A stretch of DNA of 64,000 bases from Neptuniibacter sp. CAU 1671. Lineage in GTDB: Bacteria; Pseudomonadota; Gammaproteobacteria; Pseudomonadales; Balneatricaceae. Both the position numbers and the translations under genes were made by a program. The DNA is taken from NCBI RefSeq assembly GCF_029222905.1, contig NZ_JARHUE010000002.1:124001-188000 (forward strand), read 5' to 3'. The notes below the pieces were generated by a model. That model was not told where the DNA came from. It saw only the letters and a program-made list of their open reading frames with translations, and did no database searches. Positions 9,925 through 17,975 of this stretch are shown here, one piece after another; within the stretch, counting starts at the first letter, position 1, and each line of letters starts with the position of its first letter.

Positions 9925-11148
9925 ATGAAAGAGATTATTCTGCTTACCATCTCCGGTGAAGATAAACCGGGTGTTACCTCTGCTATGACGCAAATTCTGG
10001 CGGAGTATCATCTGAATATTCTGGATATCGGCCAGGCGGTTATTCATAACACACTTTCACTGGGCATTCTGGTTGAAGTGACCCATCAGGCTGAATCCTC
10101 GCCGATGCTGCGTGACGTGCTGTTCAAGGCGCATGAGCTGAACATGAATATCCGTTTTCAGCCGATTGAGGCCGCCAGCTATGCCCATTGGGTTGAGGGG
10201 CAGGGTAAGTCACGTCACATCATCACACTGTTATCCCGCAAACTCAGCGCCCATCATATTGCGGCAGTCACGCGGATTGCGGCTGATCATGGCTTGAATA
10301 TTGATAATATTAGCCGTCTTTCCGGTCGTATCAGTCTGGATGATCAGCCGAGTCGCAGTAAAGCCTGCGTTGAATTTTCCGTGCGTGGTGCGCCACGGGA
10401 TACGGCGGCACTGCGGGCAGAGTTTCTGAAAGTCGCCAGCGATCTGGATATTGATATCGCCTTCCAGGAGGACAATATCTATCGCCGTAACCGCCGACTG
10501 GTGGTATTTGATATGGACTCTACCCTGATCGAAGCTGAGGTGATTGATGAGCTTGCCAAGGAAGCGGGCGTAGGTGAGCAGGTGGCTGAAATTACTGAAG
10601 CGGCGATGCGTGGCGAGATCGATTTCAACGAAAGCTTCCGTCGCCGTATGGCGTTGTTAAAAGGGCTGGATGTGAGCGTACTGGAATCGATTGCAGAGCG
10701 TCTGCCGATGACAGAAGGTGCAGAGCAACTGGTGGCCAACCTTAAAGCGCTGGGCTTTAAAACAGCGATCCTGTCTGGCGGCTTTAACTACTTTGCCGAA
10801 CGCCTGCAGAAACGTCTGGGCTTTGATTATGTCTATGCCAATGACCTGGATGTTGTGGATGGAAAGGTCACCGGTGAAGTCAAAGGTGCCATCGTTAACG
10901 GCGAGCGCAAAGCCGAGCTATTACGCAGCATTGCGGAAAAAGAAGGCATTCGTCTGGAGCAGACCATTGCGGTTGGCGACGGGGCCAATGACCTGCCGAT
11001 GTTGTCGATTGCGGGTTTGGGCATTGCCTTCAGAGCTAAACCGTTGGTGCGGCAGAGTGCCAAACAATCCATCAGCACCCTGGGGTTGGATGGCATCCTT
11101 TACCTTATCGGCTTCCGGGACAGAGATACGCTGGAAGGCGAACAGTAA
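9925..11148 (+). CDS. serB: phosphoserine phosphatase SerB with tandem ACT-like domains
   Basis: Last step of L-serine synthesis: hydrolyses O-phospho-L-serine in the cytoplasm. The 407-aa protein is longer than E. coli SerB (322 aa). It has two N-terminal ACT-like domains (about 5-85 and 95-180), then the HAD phosphatase domain with DMDSTLIEAE near residue 195 (nucleophile and acid Asp), ILSGGF near 285 and the VGDGANDLPML motif near 352. Two ACT domains occur in Pseudomonas and mycobacterial SerB and suggest amino-acid feedback. It stands alone, convergent with the FimX-like gene (stops 6 bp apart). Confidence 0.96.
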   Translation: MKEIILLTISGEDKPGVTSAMTQILAEYHLNILDIGQAVIHNTLSLGILVEVTHQAESSPMLRDVLFKAHELNMNIRFQPIEAASYAHWVEGQGKSRHIITLLSRKLSAHHIAAVTRIAADHGLNIDNISRLSGRISLDDQPSRSKACVEFSVRGAPRDTAALRAEFLKVASDLDIDIAFQEDNIYRRNRRLVVFDMDSTLIEAEVIDELAKEAGVGEQVAEITEAAMRGEIDFNESFRRRMALLKGLDVSVLESIAERLPMTEGAEQLVANLKALGFKTAILSGGFNYFAERLQKRLGFDYVYANDLDVVDGKVTGEVKGAIVNGERKAELLRSIAEKEGIRLEQTIAVGDGANDLPMLSIAGLGIAFRAKPLVRQSAKQSISTLGLDGILYLIGFRDRDTLEGEQ

Positions 11149-11154
11149 GCCTTT

Positions 11155-13290
11155 TTAGCGCCCTTCAAAGAAGTCATAGTCCATGGCATCTTTGGGGGGC
11201 TGCAGGTAATACCCCTGAATAAAGTCGACCCCGGCTTTCCAGAGTTTACACATCACCTGTGTGTCTTCGACCATGGGCGCAATCACCTGTTTTTCCAGTG
11301 CTTTCAGTTTATTCACGGTAGTGCGGAAGCTGGTATCAAAGCTTGAGTTGTCATGCAGATCGCGGATGTATGAGCCATCCAGCTTCACGAAATTGGATTT
11401 AACCCGTTTAAGGATGTCGTTGGAGTTGGGGGCGCTGCCAAAGTGTTTGATACACACCTGGCAATTCATATTGGCCAGTTCCTGCGTGAAAATCCGGATC
11501 GATTCAAGATCCAGTCCGATGTCGGTTTCGCTAATCTGAAAAATCAAACTGCTGGCACTGAGCTTGTGTTCGCGAAGGCGATCAGCCAGCCAGACCAGTG
11601 TTTCCGGATGCAGCATGGTTCGATGCGTCAGGCTTATTGCCAGACGTTGCTGGCTGCTGGTGCCGGTTGCCTTGAGTGCCAGTAGGCTGTGTTCAATGAC
11701 CCAGCGGTCGATGGCAATTTTCAGTTCCGGATCGGTAATGCGCTGCATCAGTCCGCTGGGGGAGAGCGCTTTGTTGCGTCCATCTATAAACCGAAGCAGC
11801 ACTTCGTAATATTGCATGCCGCTGGAAGTGGGGTTCATCTCCACAATTGGCTGGAACATCAGTTGCAGACTGCTTTCATTCACCAGAATCCACAGCTTGC
11901 GGGTCAGCGTATCATTGTCCTGATTGGCCTTTTCCAGGCGCTGCGACACCAGACCAACGGCATCGCCTTTTTTCGTCTGACTGAGCTGGCGGGCATGTTC
12001 AGCCGCCTGCTGCAGCATTTCATCCCGCCCAGGGGTGTTGTCGTTGATCGGTGAGACACTGATAGAGCAGCTTGTATTGATAGTGCCGTCGGCGGTTTCA
12101 ACTTCAACACGCCGGATTTCGCGGCGCAGTTTTTTTGCCAGTTGCAGTGATTTTTCAGTGCTGGAATCAAAGTAGATCAGTGCAAACGCATCTGACTCGG
12201 CTCTGGCGATAAGGTGTACCCGGTTGATCTGGCTCTGGAGCAGTTGCGCGACGTTGCGCACCAGTTGCTCCACCGTCTCTTCACCTTGCTGTTTTTCTAC
12301 ATCCTGATAGTTATCCAGACAGATATAGAGCAGATTGCAGTCATGGCCGCCATCCAATGCTTTGTGGATGACATAACTGAGCTCTTTATTCAGGTAGCTG
12401 CGGTTATACAGCCCGGATAGATAATCGATGCCCTCCAGCAGAATATTTTCAGTAATGATATTTTTAGCATAGAGGGTGGCCTGAAGGGTGAGCTGGTCTT
12501 GCAGCCGTAACTTTCGCAGTACAATGCGGCTGTTCAGCTCAGACTGGTCTGCCCTTACCACCGGTAAATTGATGCAGTATTCAAAGCCATCACTGTTTTC
12601 GAAATTGCGCAGCAGGGTAGAGAAGTCGCGTCGATTGCCCTTGGCGATGATGCTGTTGAAGTTCTGCCCTTCCAGTTCATCGGTTTCTGCAAAGCCTAAA
12701 AAATCCAGCAGGCTGTTATTTACATTGCAGATGCGCCCATCCCGACACAGCAGCATTGGCAGGGAGGCTTCACTGATCAGCTGTCGGATATGTTCTTCAC
12801 AGTCACTCAGGTCTGCCTGTGCCTTACGCAACTGTTTTCGGGTTTGCAGGTATTGCAGTTCGCGCTGAATAAGATTGAGTGCCAGGCAATCATTATCATC
12901 CGGAATGACGCAATCGGCGTCCTGGCCAAGGGCATTGGCCAGTGCGTCAGGCTCCATGCTGGCAATCGTTTTGATAATTGGAATGTCACGGTTGCGTTGG
13001 CTTAGGGTGTTTTTCAGTTCTTCAAAACCAACACCGGAGAGTGTTTCATCCAGCAGCAGCAGGTCCCATGACCGTTCGCTCAGCGCACTATTCAGTTCCT
13101 CAATGCTGGTGATATCACGGCCGCGAGGCGAGAGCCGAACGGAGCGCAGCAGATTCAAAAGATGCGCTGAGCGCTCCGTGGGAATGCCCAGAAACAGGAT
13201 CTGGATATCTTTGTTCAGCCGTTGGCCGCGACGGGCATAGGCGCTGAACTGCTCCAGTTGTTGATTGGCTTCAAACAGTGCAGATGACAT
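11155..13290 (-). CDS. fimX: FimX-like response-regulator/PAS/degenerate GGDEF-EAL protein
   Basis: The 711-aa protein has a receiver domain (about 28-145, candidate phosphoacceptor Asp81 in LLLLDE), a PAS domain (about 170-275), a degenerate GGDEF domain (signature ESDAF at 365-369) and a degenerate EAL domain (EVL at 496-498). The later DDFGTG loop is lost (KHFGSAPNS) and the tail reads QGYYLQPPKDAM. P. aeruginosa FimX has the same architecture, an EVL motif and a similar tail; it binds c-di-GMP without cleaving it and controls type IV pilus assembly. By analogy this is a c-di-GMP effector, not an enzyme. The ATG at 13290 has AGGAG upstream; the ATG at 13323 lacks one. No pilus gene is nearby. 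Confidence 0.8.
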   Translation of the reverse strand: MSSALFEANQQLEQFSAYARRGQRLNKDIQILFLGIPTERSAHLLNLLRSVRLSPRGRDITSIEELNSALSERSWDLLLLDETLSGVGFEELKNTLSQRNRDIPIIKTIASMEPDALANALGQDADCVIPDDNDCLALNLIQRELQYLQTRKQLRKAQADLSDCEEHIRQLISEASLPMLLCRDGRICNVNNSLLDFLGFAETDELEGQNFNSIIAKGNRRDFSTLLRNFENSDGFEYCINLPVVRADQSELNSRIVLRKLRLQDQLTLQATLYAKNIITENILLEGIDYLSGLYNRSYLNKELSYVIHKALDGGHDCNLLYICLDNYQDVEKQQGEETVEQLVRNVAQLLQSQINRVHLIARAESDAFALIYFDSSTEKSLQLAKKLRREIRRVEVETADGTINTSCSISVSPINDNTPGRDEMLQQAAEHARQLSQTKKGDAVGLVSQRLEKANQDNDTLTRKLWILVNESSLQLMFQPIVEMNPTSSGMQYYEVLLRFIDGRNKALSPSGLMQRITDPELKIAIDRWVIEHSLLALKATGTSSQQRLAISLTHRTMLHPETLVWLADRLREHKLSASSLIFQISETDIGLDLESIRIFTQELANMNCQVCIKHFGSAPNSNDILKRVKSNFVKLDGSYIRDLHDNSSFDTSFRTTVNKLKALEKQVIAPMVEDTQVMCKLWKAGVDFIQGYYLQPPKDAMDYDFFEGR

Positions 13291-13518
13291 GTACAGCGAG
13301 CTCCTGCAGTCAGTTTGGCACAACAGTAACCCTGTTATGCAGCTTTTTTAGAATTGTTCTTCTACAGAGTGTTGTTCCTTTATATCAGTATATCTGCTTT
13401 GACGTAACTGTCCTTCATAAGTAAAAAAATCGGCTATTCGTCTAAATTCAAATAGTTATGCGTGATTCTTTGCTGTGCTGAAGGGATTAAACAGTTAGGG
13501 ATTCAGGTGAGCCGAGAC

Positions 13519-13693
13519 GTTGGCTGGGGTAGGAGGATGGATCCGTACCACCTTTGGGCGTTACGTCCCCTGCGGGCTGCGCAGCAGAGCTGCTTGTTGC
13601 ACATTGCGTTGTAATGTGTCGAACCTTTAACGGTTCTCATCCAGGCATACGGTGGAGCTTTATCAGGTATTAGGGTGTGTGAGTGTGAGAGAA
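13519..13693 (-). repeat. tandem repeat unit 1 carrying a tRNA-Gln 3'-end copy
   Basis: 175-bp unit, roughly nine-tenths identical to the adjacent unit. Its low-coordinate end (13521-13538) is an exact copy of the last 18 bases, CCA included, of the tRNA-Gln(CUG) gene at 13872-13946. Read on the minus strand it keeps a short ORF (13640 to 13503, 45 codons, starting MRTVKGSTHYN) parallel to that in unit 2. The layout resembles the repeats with tRNA-tail duplications behind E. coli tyrT (rtT RNA); that comparison is structural, not based on sequence identity. Confidence 0.8.
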
Positions 13694-13869
13694 GTTGGCT
13701 GGGGTGGGAGGATGGATCCGTACCGCCTTTGGGCGTTACGTCCCCTGCGGGCTGCGCAGCAGAGCTGCTTGTCGCACACTACGTTGTAATGTGTTGAACC
13801 TCTAACGGTTCTCATCCAGGCATACGGCGTAGCTTTATCAGGTATTGCGGTGTGTGAGTGTGCAGAGAA
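13694..13869 (-). repeat. tandem repeat unit 2 carrying a tRNA-Gln 3'-end copy
   Basis: 176-bp unit directly 3' of tRNA-Gln(CUG). Its low-coordinate end (13696-13713) repeats the last 18 bases of the tRNA with one mismatch. A minus-strand ORF (13815 to 13663, 50 codons, starting MRTVRGSTHYN) shares with unit 1 a 15-codon block identical at DNA level (KQLCCAARRGRNAQR). An internal near-palindrome (GTACCGCC TTTG GGCGTTAC) could form a hairpin. Most likely co-transcribed with the tRNAs. Confidence 0.8.
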
Positions 13870-13871
13870 GT

Positions 13872-13946
13872 TGGCTGGGGTAGGAGGATTCGAACCTCCG
13901 CATGCTGGAATCAGAATCCAGTGCCTTACCGCTTGGCGATACCCCA
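13872..13946 (-). tRNA. tRNA-Gln (CUG)
   Basis: 75-nt cloverleaf with encoded CCA. The acceptor stem is TGGGGTA/TACCCCA, the anticodon loop TTCTGAT gives CUG, and the T loop is TTCGAAT. Identical in sequence to the copy before prs at 17817-17891. Last gene of a Met-Gln-Met-Gln array. Confidence 0.97.
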
Positions 13947-13977
13947 GTAACCGGGTGTGTCTGATATGACACAAGAA

Positions 13978-14054
13978 TGGTGGCAATAGCGGGACTCGAA
14001 CCTGCGACCCACGCATTATGAATGCGTTGCTCTAACCAACTGAGCTATATTGCC
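13978..14054 (-). tRNA. tRNA-Met (CAU, elongator)
   Basis: 77-nt cloverleaf with encoded CCA, acceptor GGCAATA/TATTGCC and anticodon loop TTCATAA. The first acceptor pair is G-C, not the mismatched C-A of initiator tRNA, so it is an elongator. Identical in sequence to the copy at 14156-14232. Confidence 0.95.
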
Positions 14055-14065
14055 ACGCAGGAAAG

Positions 14066-14140
14066 TGGCTGGGGTAGGAGGATTCGAACCTCCGCATGAC
14101 GGGATCAAAACCCGTTGCCTTACCGCTTGGCTATACCCCA
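14066..14140 (-). tRNA. tRNA-Gln (UUG)
   Basis: 75-nt cloverleaf with encoded CCA and the same acceptor and T arm as the CUG isoacceptor. The anticodon loop TTTTGAT gives UUG. Lies between the two tRNA-Met copies. Confidence 0.97.
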
Positions 14141-14155
14141 GCAACGCCCGAAACA

Positions 14156-14232
14156 TGGTGGCAATAGCGGGACTCGAACCTGCGACCCACGCATTATGAA
14201 TGCGTTGCTCTAACCAACTGAGCTATATTGCC
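14156..14232 (-). tRNA. tRNA-Met (CAU, elongator), first of array
   Basis: 77-nt cloverleaf with encoded CCA, identical to the copy at 13978-14054. It is the first gene of the Met-Gln-Met-Gln array behind a strong promoter at 14250-14278. Confidence 0.95.
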
Positions 14233-14249
14233 ATGTTTCAGAGGCGCGA

Positions 14250-14278
14250 ATTATTCCCTTTTGGGCGTTTTATGTCAA
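14250..14278 (-). promoter_or_regulatory. sigma-70 promoter of the tRNA array
   Basis: On the minus strand TTGACA is followed after exactly 17 bases by AATAAT and then a GC-rich discriminator (GCGCC), typical of stringently controlled stable-RNA promoters. The -10 ends about 17 bases before the first tRNA-Met. Confidence 0.85.
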
Positions 14279-14313
14279 CCGTTTAGCCAGCGAAAAACCG
14301 GTTGCTATGCCGA

Positions 14314-14347
14314 CAAAAAAGGCCCGCATTTGCGCGGGCCTTTTTTT
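14314..14347 (-). terminator. intrinsic terminator of ychF
   Basis: GGCCCGC and GCGGGCC form a stem with a short loop, flanked by A's on the left and T's on the right. Read on the minus strand it ends in a run of six U's, 25 bp after the ychF stop. Because of the flanking runs it could act in both directions. Confidence 0.85.
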
Positions 14348-14371
14348 GATCAACGGCTGCTTAAAAAAGCA

Positions 14372-15463
14372 TCAGACATTGAAGCGGAAGTGGATTACAT
14401 CGCCGTCTTTTACGATATATTCCTTGCCTTCCAGACGCCATTTACCGGCATCTTTAGCACCCTGCTCGCCCTTAAAACCGACAAAGTCGTTATAGGCGAT
14501 GGTTTCGGCACGGATAAAACCTTTTTCAAAGTCGGTGTGGATGACGCCAGCGGCCTGAGGTGCGGTAGCGCCAATTTTAACGGTCCAGGCACGCACTTCT
14601 TTTACACCGGCAGTGAAGTAGGTCTGCAGTCCCAGCAGGCTGTAACCGGCACGGATAACGCGATCAAGACCCGCTTCATTCATACCCAGCTCCTCCAGGA
14701 ACATATCGCGCTCTTCATCATCCAGTTCGGCAATCTCTGCTTCCAGTTTGTTGCAGATAGTCACAACCTCTGCGCCTTCAGACTCGGCCAGTTTGACTAC
14801 CGCATCAAGGTGCGGATTGTTTTCGAAGCCATTTTCGTCCACGTTCGCGATGTACATGGTGGGTTTGATGGTCAGCAGGTGAAAGCCTTTAACAATCTTC
14901 AGTTCGTTGCTGTCCATTGCCAGCGAGCGCACGGGTTTGCCCTCTTCCAGATGAGGGATGAGTCGCTCAAGCATCGCTTTCTGGGCAACGGCTTCCTTGT
15001 CACCGCCTTTTGCAGCGCGCTGGATACGTTGCAGCTGTTTTTCTGCTGACTCAAGATCCGCCATCGCCAGTTCCAGGTTGATGGTTTCAATATCATCAAT
15101 CGGATCGATTTTGTTGGCGACATGGATCACATTGCTGTCTTCAAAACAGCGCACGACATGCGCAATGGCGTCGGTTTCGCGGATATTGGCCAGAAACTTG
15201 TTGCCCAGGCCTTCGCCCTTGGATGCGCCTGCTACCAGGCCAGCAATATCCACAAACTCCATGGTGGTGGGGACGACACGCTCAGGTTTGACAATCTTGG
15301 CCAGTGTATCCAGTCGTGGATCAGGCATGGCCACTGTGCCGGCGTTCGGCTCAATGGTACAGAATGGAAAGTTTTCAGCGGCGATGCCGTTTTTGGTCAG
15401 CGCATTAAAAAGTGTGGATTTGCCGACATTTGGCAGACCTACGATACCGCATTTGAATCCCAT
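14372..15463 (-). CDS. ychF: redox-regulated ATPase YchF (OLA1 family)
   Basis: Universally conserved P-loop NTPase of the OBG family that prefers ATP and binds ribosomes; linked to stress responses. The 363-aa product has the G1 loop [14 protein letters not shown] at residues 9-22, G3 DIAGLV near 68, NKID-like segments, and the C-terminal TGS domain ending [11 protein letters not shown]. The start at 15463 (MGFKCGIVG) matches the family and has AGAGGA upstream; an in-frame upstream ATG at 15532 lies in pth. Follows pth by 23 bp, as in E. coli, and is followed by a terminator. Confidence 0.97.
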   Translation of the reverse strand: MGFKCGIVGLPNVGKSTLFNALTKNGIAAENFPFCTIEPNAGTVAMPDPRLDTLAKIVKPERVVPTTMEFVDIAGLVAGASKGEGLGNKFLANIRETDAIAHVVRCFEDSNVIHVANKIDPIDDIETINLELAMADLESAEKQLQRIQRAAKGGDKEAVAQKAMLERLIPHLEEGKPVRSLAMDSNELKIVKGFHLLTIKPTMYIANVDENGFENNPHLDAVVKLAESEGAEVVTICNKLEAEIAELDDEERDMFLEELGMNEAGLDRVIRAGYSLLGLQTYFTAGVKEVRAWTVKIGATAPQAAGVIHTDFEKGFIRAETIAYNDFVGFKGEQGAKDAGKWRLEGKEYIVKDGDVIHFRFNV

Positions 15464-15486
15464 CTGATCTGTCCTCTGCGAATAGT

Positions 15487-16077
15487 TTAAGAAGCGGAAA
15501 ATGTGTGCAGCTGGTTCATGGCCTGGCCCCAAGCGCCTTTAATGGCCAGGTCGATGTAGCGTTCAGCTTCATCACTGGCGGCCTGAGTTGCTTCACGTTC
15601 CTGCACGGGTGCTTTACCCAGTACAAAGTTACTCACCTGACTGCTGTGGCCCGGATGACCGATGCCTAGCCGCAGGCGATAAAAATTCTTGTTGTTACCC
15701 AGTTTGCTGATAATGTCCCGCAGGCCATTATGCCCGCCATGTCCACCGCCCTGTTTAAAGCGGGCCACGCCCGGCGGCAGGTCTAGCTCATCATGAGCGA
15801 CCAGAATCGATTCAGGCGGAATCTTGTAGAACCCGGCTAAGGCAGCAACGGCCTGACCGCTGAGGTTCATAAAGGTGGTGGGGACTAACAGGTGGACCGG
15901 TTGGCCCGAGAGTAAAATCTTGGCATACAGGCCGTGGTAACGGGATTCGGCCTTGAGAGGAGAGTTATGTCGAGCAGCAAGCTGCTCGACAAACTCAGCA
16001 CCGGCATTGTGACGGGTCTGGGCGTATCGGGCCCCGGGGTTGCCGAGGCCAACGATCAGCTCAATCTTGTCATTCAT
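15487..16077 (-). CDS. pth: peptidyl-tRNA hydrolase
   Basis: Frees tRNA from peptidyl-tRNAs dropped by stalled ribosomes. The 196-aa product has the family motifs: [17 protein letters not shown] at residues 10-26 (Asn and catalytic His), TFMNLSG near 67, HDELDLPPG near 94 and [12 protein letters not shown] near 110. Standard length. Lies between rplY (21 bp upstream) and ychF. Confidence 0.97.
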   Translation of the reverse strand: MNDKIELIVGLGNPGARYAQTRHNAGAEFVEQLAARHNSPLKAESRYHGLYAKILLSGQPVHLLVPTTFMNLSGQAVAALAGFYKIPPESILVAHDELDLPPGVARFKQGGGHGGHNGLRDIISKLGNNKNFYRLRLGIGHPGHSSQVSNFVLGKAPVQEREATQAASDEAERYIDLAIKGAWGQAMNQLHTFSAS

Positions 16078-16098
16078 GCCGGCCGCAATCGGTCACGA

Positions 16099-16698
16099 TT
16101 ACTTAGCAGCGCGAGCGCCACGTGGAGCGTATACGTAGCCGATACCCTGGTCGTGGTCTTCACCGCGGCGCAGAGCAACAATTTCAACACCTGCTGGCAG
16201 AGAGATGTCAGACAGGTGAAGAACCTGGTCGTTCTGGCAAACAGACAGGTTAACTTCAACAAATTCTGGCAGATCTGTTGGCAGACACAGAATTTCTGCA
16301 GTGTTTTTCTCAGCTGCAAATTTGCAGGCTGCTTTGGAAGCAGGTGACTTTTCGAAGCCAACAAATTTGATCGGTACAGTGATCTTGATTTTGTTGGTTT
16401 TGGTCACGCGCTGAAAGTCAGCGTGCAGTACAACAGGCTTGGATGGGTGACGCTGCAGATCTTTGATGATCACCTGCTCTTCTTTGTCGTCCAGTTTCAG
16501 AGTCAGAAGAGAGGAGAAGAAAGTCTGGTCTTCCAGCATTTTAACCAGTTCGTTGTTCTGCAGGGAGATGGCAGAAGGCTTTTTGCGCTTGTCACCACCG
16601 TACACAATACCAGGAACCAGACCAGCACGACGCAGGCGGCGGCTCGCACCTTTCCCTTCGTCTTCACGTGCTACAGCGTTTACTACAAAGTTAGACAT
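16099..16698 (-). CDS. rplY: 50S ribosomal protein L25/general stress protein Ctc
   Basis: Binds 5S rRNA in the large subunit. At 199 aa it is the long CTC form: the L25 domain (about 1-92, with GASRRLRRAGLVPGIVYG) plus a C-terminal TL5/CTC beta domain, unlike the short E. coli L25 (94 aa). The DNA shows the tight codon choice of a highly expressed gene. It is preceded within 15-55 bp by a terminator-like hairpin that could be a leader attenuator. Confidence 0.96.
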   Translation of the reverse strand: MSNFVVNAVAREDEGKGASRRLRRAGLVPGIVYGGDKRKKPSAISLQNNELVKMLEDQTFFSSLLTLKLDDKEEQVIIKDLQRHPSKPVVLHADFQRVTKTNKIKITVPIKFVGFEKSPASKAACKFAAEKNTAEILCLPTDLPEFVEVNLSVCQNDQVLHLSDISLPAGVEIVALRRGEDHDQGIGYVYAPRGARAAK

Positions 16699-16712
16699 TT
16701 TTACTTACCTTT

Positions 16713-16753
16713 AAAAAACAATCTGCAACACCTTGCGACCAGGTCTTGCAGAT
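16713..16753 (-). terminator. terminator/attenuator in the rplY leader
   Basis: On the minus strand ATCTGCAA (16753-16746) pairs perfectly with TTGCAGAT (16728-16721). Inside, after one mismatch, ACCT pairs with AGGT around a seven-base loop. TGTTTTTT follows (16720-16713). The hairpin ends just upstream of the rplY RBS and start, so it is both a terminator for prs and a candidate attenuator controlling rplY. Confidence 0.7.
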
Positions 16754-16813
16754 CTTGTTACCCCGAGGGGCGATAGTCTGATCCGTAGATCAGCGTAATT
16801 TCAGGCGATCTTC

Positions 16814-17755
16814 TTAACGGAACATCGCGCTGATGGATTCTTCATTGCAGACACGGCGCACGGCTTCAGCCAGCAGAGGTGCCAGTGTCAGCTGACGGAT
16901 CTTGGCGCTTTTCTTCGCCTCATCCGACAGCGGAATGGTATCGGTGACAACCAGTTCATCCAGTTCAGAGCCATTTACATTGTTGATGGCCGGGCCGGAG
17001 AGTACGGCGTGGGTGGCATAGGCGATAACCCGCGCAGCACCGTTGTCTTTCAGTGCTTTGGCAGCCTTGCACAGGGTGCCGGCGGTATCACACATGTCGT
17101 CAACCAGTACGCAGGTACGACCTTTAACGTCACCGATGATGTTCATTACCTGAGACTCGTTGGCACGTTCACGACGCTTGTCGATGATCGCCAGATCGCA
17201 GTCCAGCTGTTTGGCAACGGCACGTGCACGTACTACACCGCCTACGTCAGGAGAAACAACCATGATGTTGTCGTATTCCTGATCGGAAATATCGTCCAGC
17301 AGTACCGGAGAGCCGTAAACGTTATCTACCGGGATGCTGAAAAAACCCTGAATCTGGTCGGCGTGCAGGTCAACGGTCAGCACGCGGTCAATACCTACGG
17401 TCGACATCATGTCTGCAACCACCTTGGCGCTGATCGGTACACGCGCTGAACGCGGGCGGCGATCCTGACGGGCATAGCCGAAGTACGGCACCACTGCAGT
17501 GATACGACCGGCGGAGGCACGACGCAGGGCGTCAGCCATCACGATCAGTTCCATCAGGTTGTCGTTAGTTGGGGCACAGGTGGACTGGATGATAAACACA
17601 TCCTTACCACGGACGTTTTCCTGGATTTCAACGCTGACTTCGCCATCGCTGAAGCGACCTACGTTCGCCTGTCCCATTGGGACATCCAGGCGTTCTACCA
17701 CCTTGATGCCAAGTTCAGGGTTGGCATTTCCGGTGAAAACCATCATCTGTGACAC
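16814..17755 (-). CDS. prs: ribose-phosphate pyrophosphokinase (PRPP synthetase)
   Basis: Makes PRPP from ribose 5-phosphate and ATP for nucleotide, His and Trp synthesis. The product (about 313 aa) contains [12 protein letters not shown] near residue 35, the catalytic flexible loop [10 protein letters not shown] near 97, the [11 protein letters not shown] segment near 131 and the PRPP-binding loop [13 protein letters not shown] near 220. The GTG at 17755 is chosen because GAGAAGG lies eight bases upstream. The ATGs at 17746/17743 are alternatives. The ATG at 17809 is only seven bases after a tRNA gene and has no RBS. Probably transcribed together with that tRNA-Gln. Confidence 0.95.
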   Translation of the reverse strand: MSQMMVFTGNANPELGIKVVERLDVPMGQANVGRFSDGEVSVEIQENVRGKDVFIIQSTCAPTNDNLMELIVMADALRRASAGRITAVVPYFGYARQDRRPRSARVPISAKVVADMMSTVGIDRVLTVDLHADQIQGFFSIPVDNVYGSPVLLDDISDQEYDNIMVVSPDVGGVVRARAVAKQLDCDLAIIDKRRERANESQVMNIIGDVKGRTCVLVDDMCDTAGTLCKAAKALKDNGAARVIAYATHAVLSGPAINNVNGSELDELVVTDTIPLSDEAKKSAKIRQLTLAPLLAEAVRRVCNEESISAMFR

Positions 17756-17816
17756 GGTGTGCACCTTCTCGACAGTAGTTGATTCGGGGTTAGTTTGGAA
17801 ACCGTTCATGGGTTAT

Positions 17817-17891
17817 TGGCTGGGGTAGGAGGATTCGAACCTCCGCATGCTGGAATCAGAATCCAGTGCCTTACCGCTTGGCGATACCCCA
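17817..17891 (-). tRNA. tRNA-Gln (CUG)
   Basis: 75-nt cloverleaf with encoded CCA, anticodon loop TTCTGAT, identical to the copy at 13872-13946. Placed directly before prs, a position also used for tRNA-Gln in pseudomonads. Confidence 0.97.
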
Positions 17892-17934
17892 ACGTTGCTC
17901 CTATGGAGGACGGCCTCCGTTTAAAGAGGCGCAG

Positions 17935-17963
17935 ATTATCCAAGATCAGTTTGGCAAAGTCAA
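17935..17963 (-). promoter_or_regulatory. sigma-70 promoter of tRNA-Gln and prs
   Basis: On the minus strand TTGACT, 17 bases, GATAAT, then a CTGCGCC discriminator. It begins 13 bp after the lolB stop and stands 44 bp before the tRNA. GGAGG-CCGT-CCTCC in the leader (17905-17918) can form a small hairpin. Confidence 0.8.
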
Positions 17964-17975
17964 ACCAGAAACGGC

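Noticed and set aside
13519-13888. Repeated tRNA 3' ends as phage/island attachment sites
   Set aside because: The 175-bp spacing leaves no room for an integrated element, there is no integrase in the window, and the copies recur with regular period, which fits tandem duplication.
13663-14016. 117-aa minus-strand ORF across tRNA genes and a repeat
   Set aside because: It reads through tRNA-Gln(CUG) and part of tRNA-Met. Only the short repeat-borne part is discussed, as a low-confidence reading.
14228-15049. 273-aa plus-strand ORF opposite ychF
   Set aside because: It starts inside a tRNA gene and lies opposite a certain gene, with no recognisable domain.
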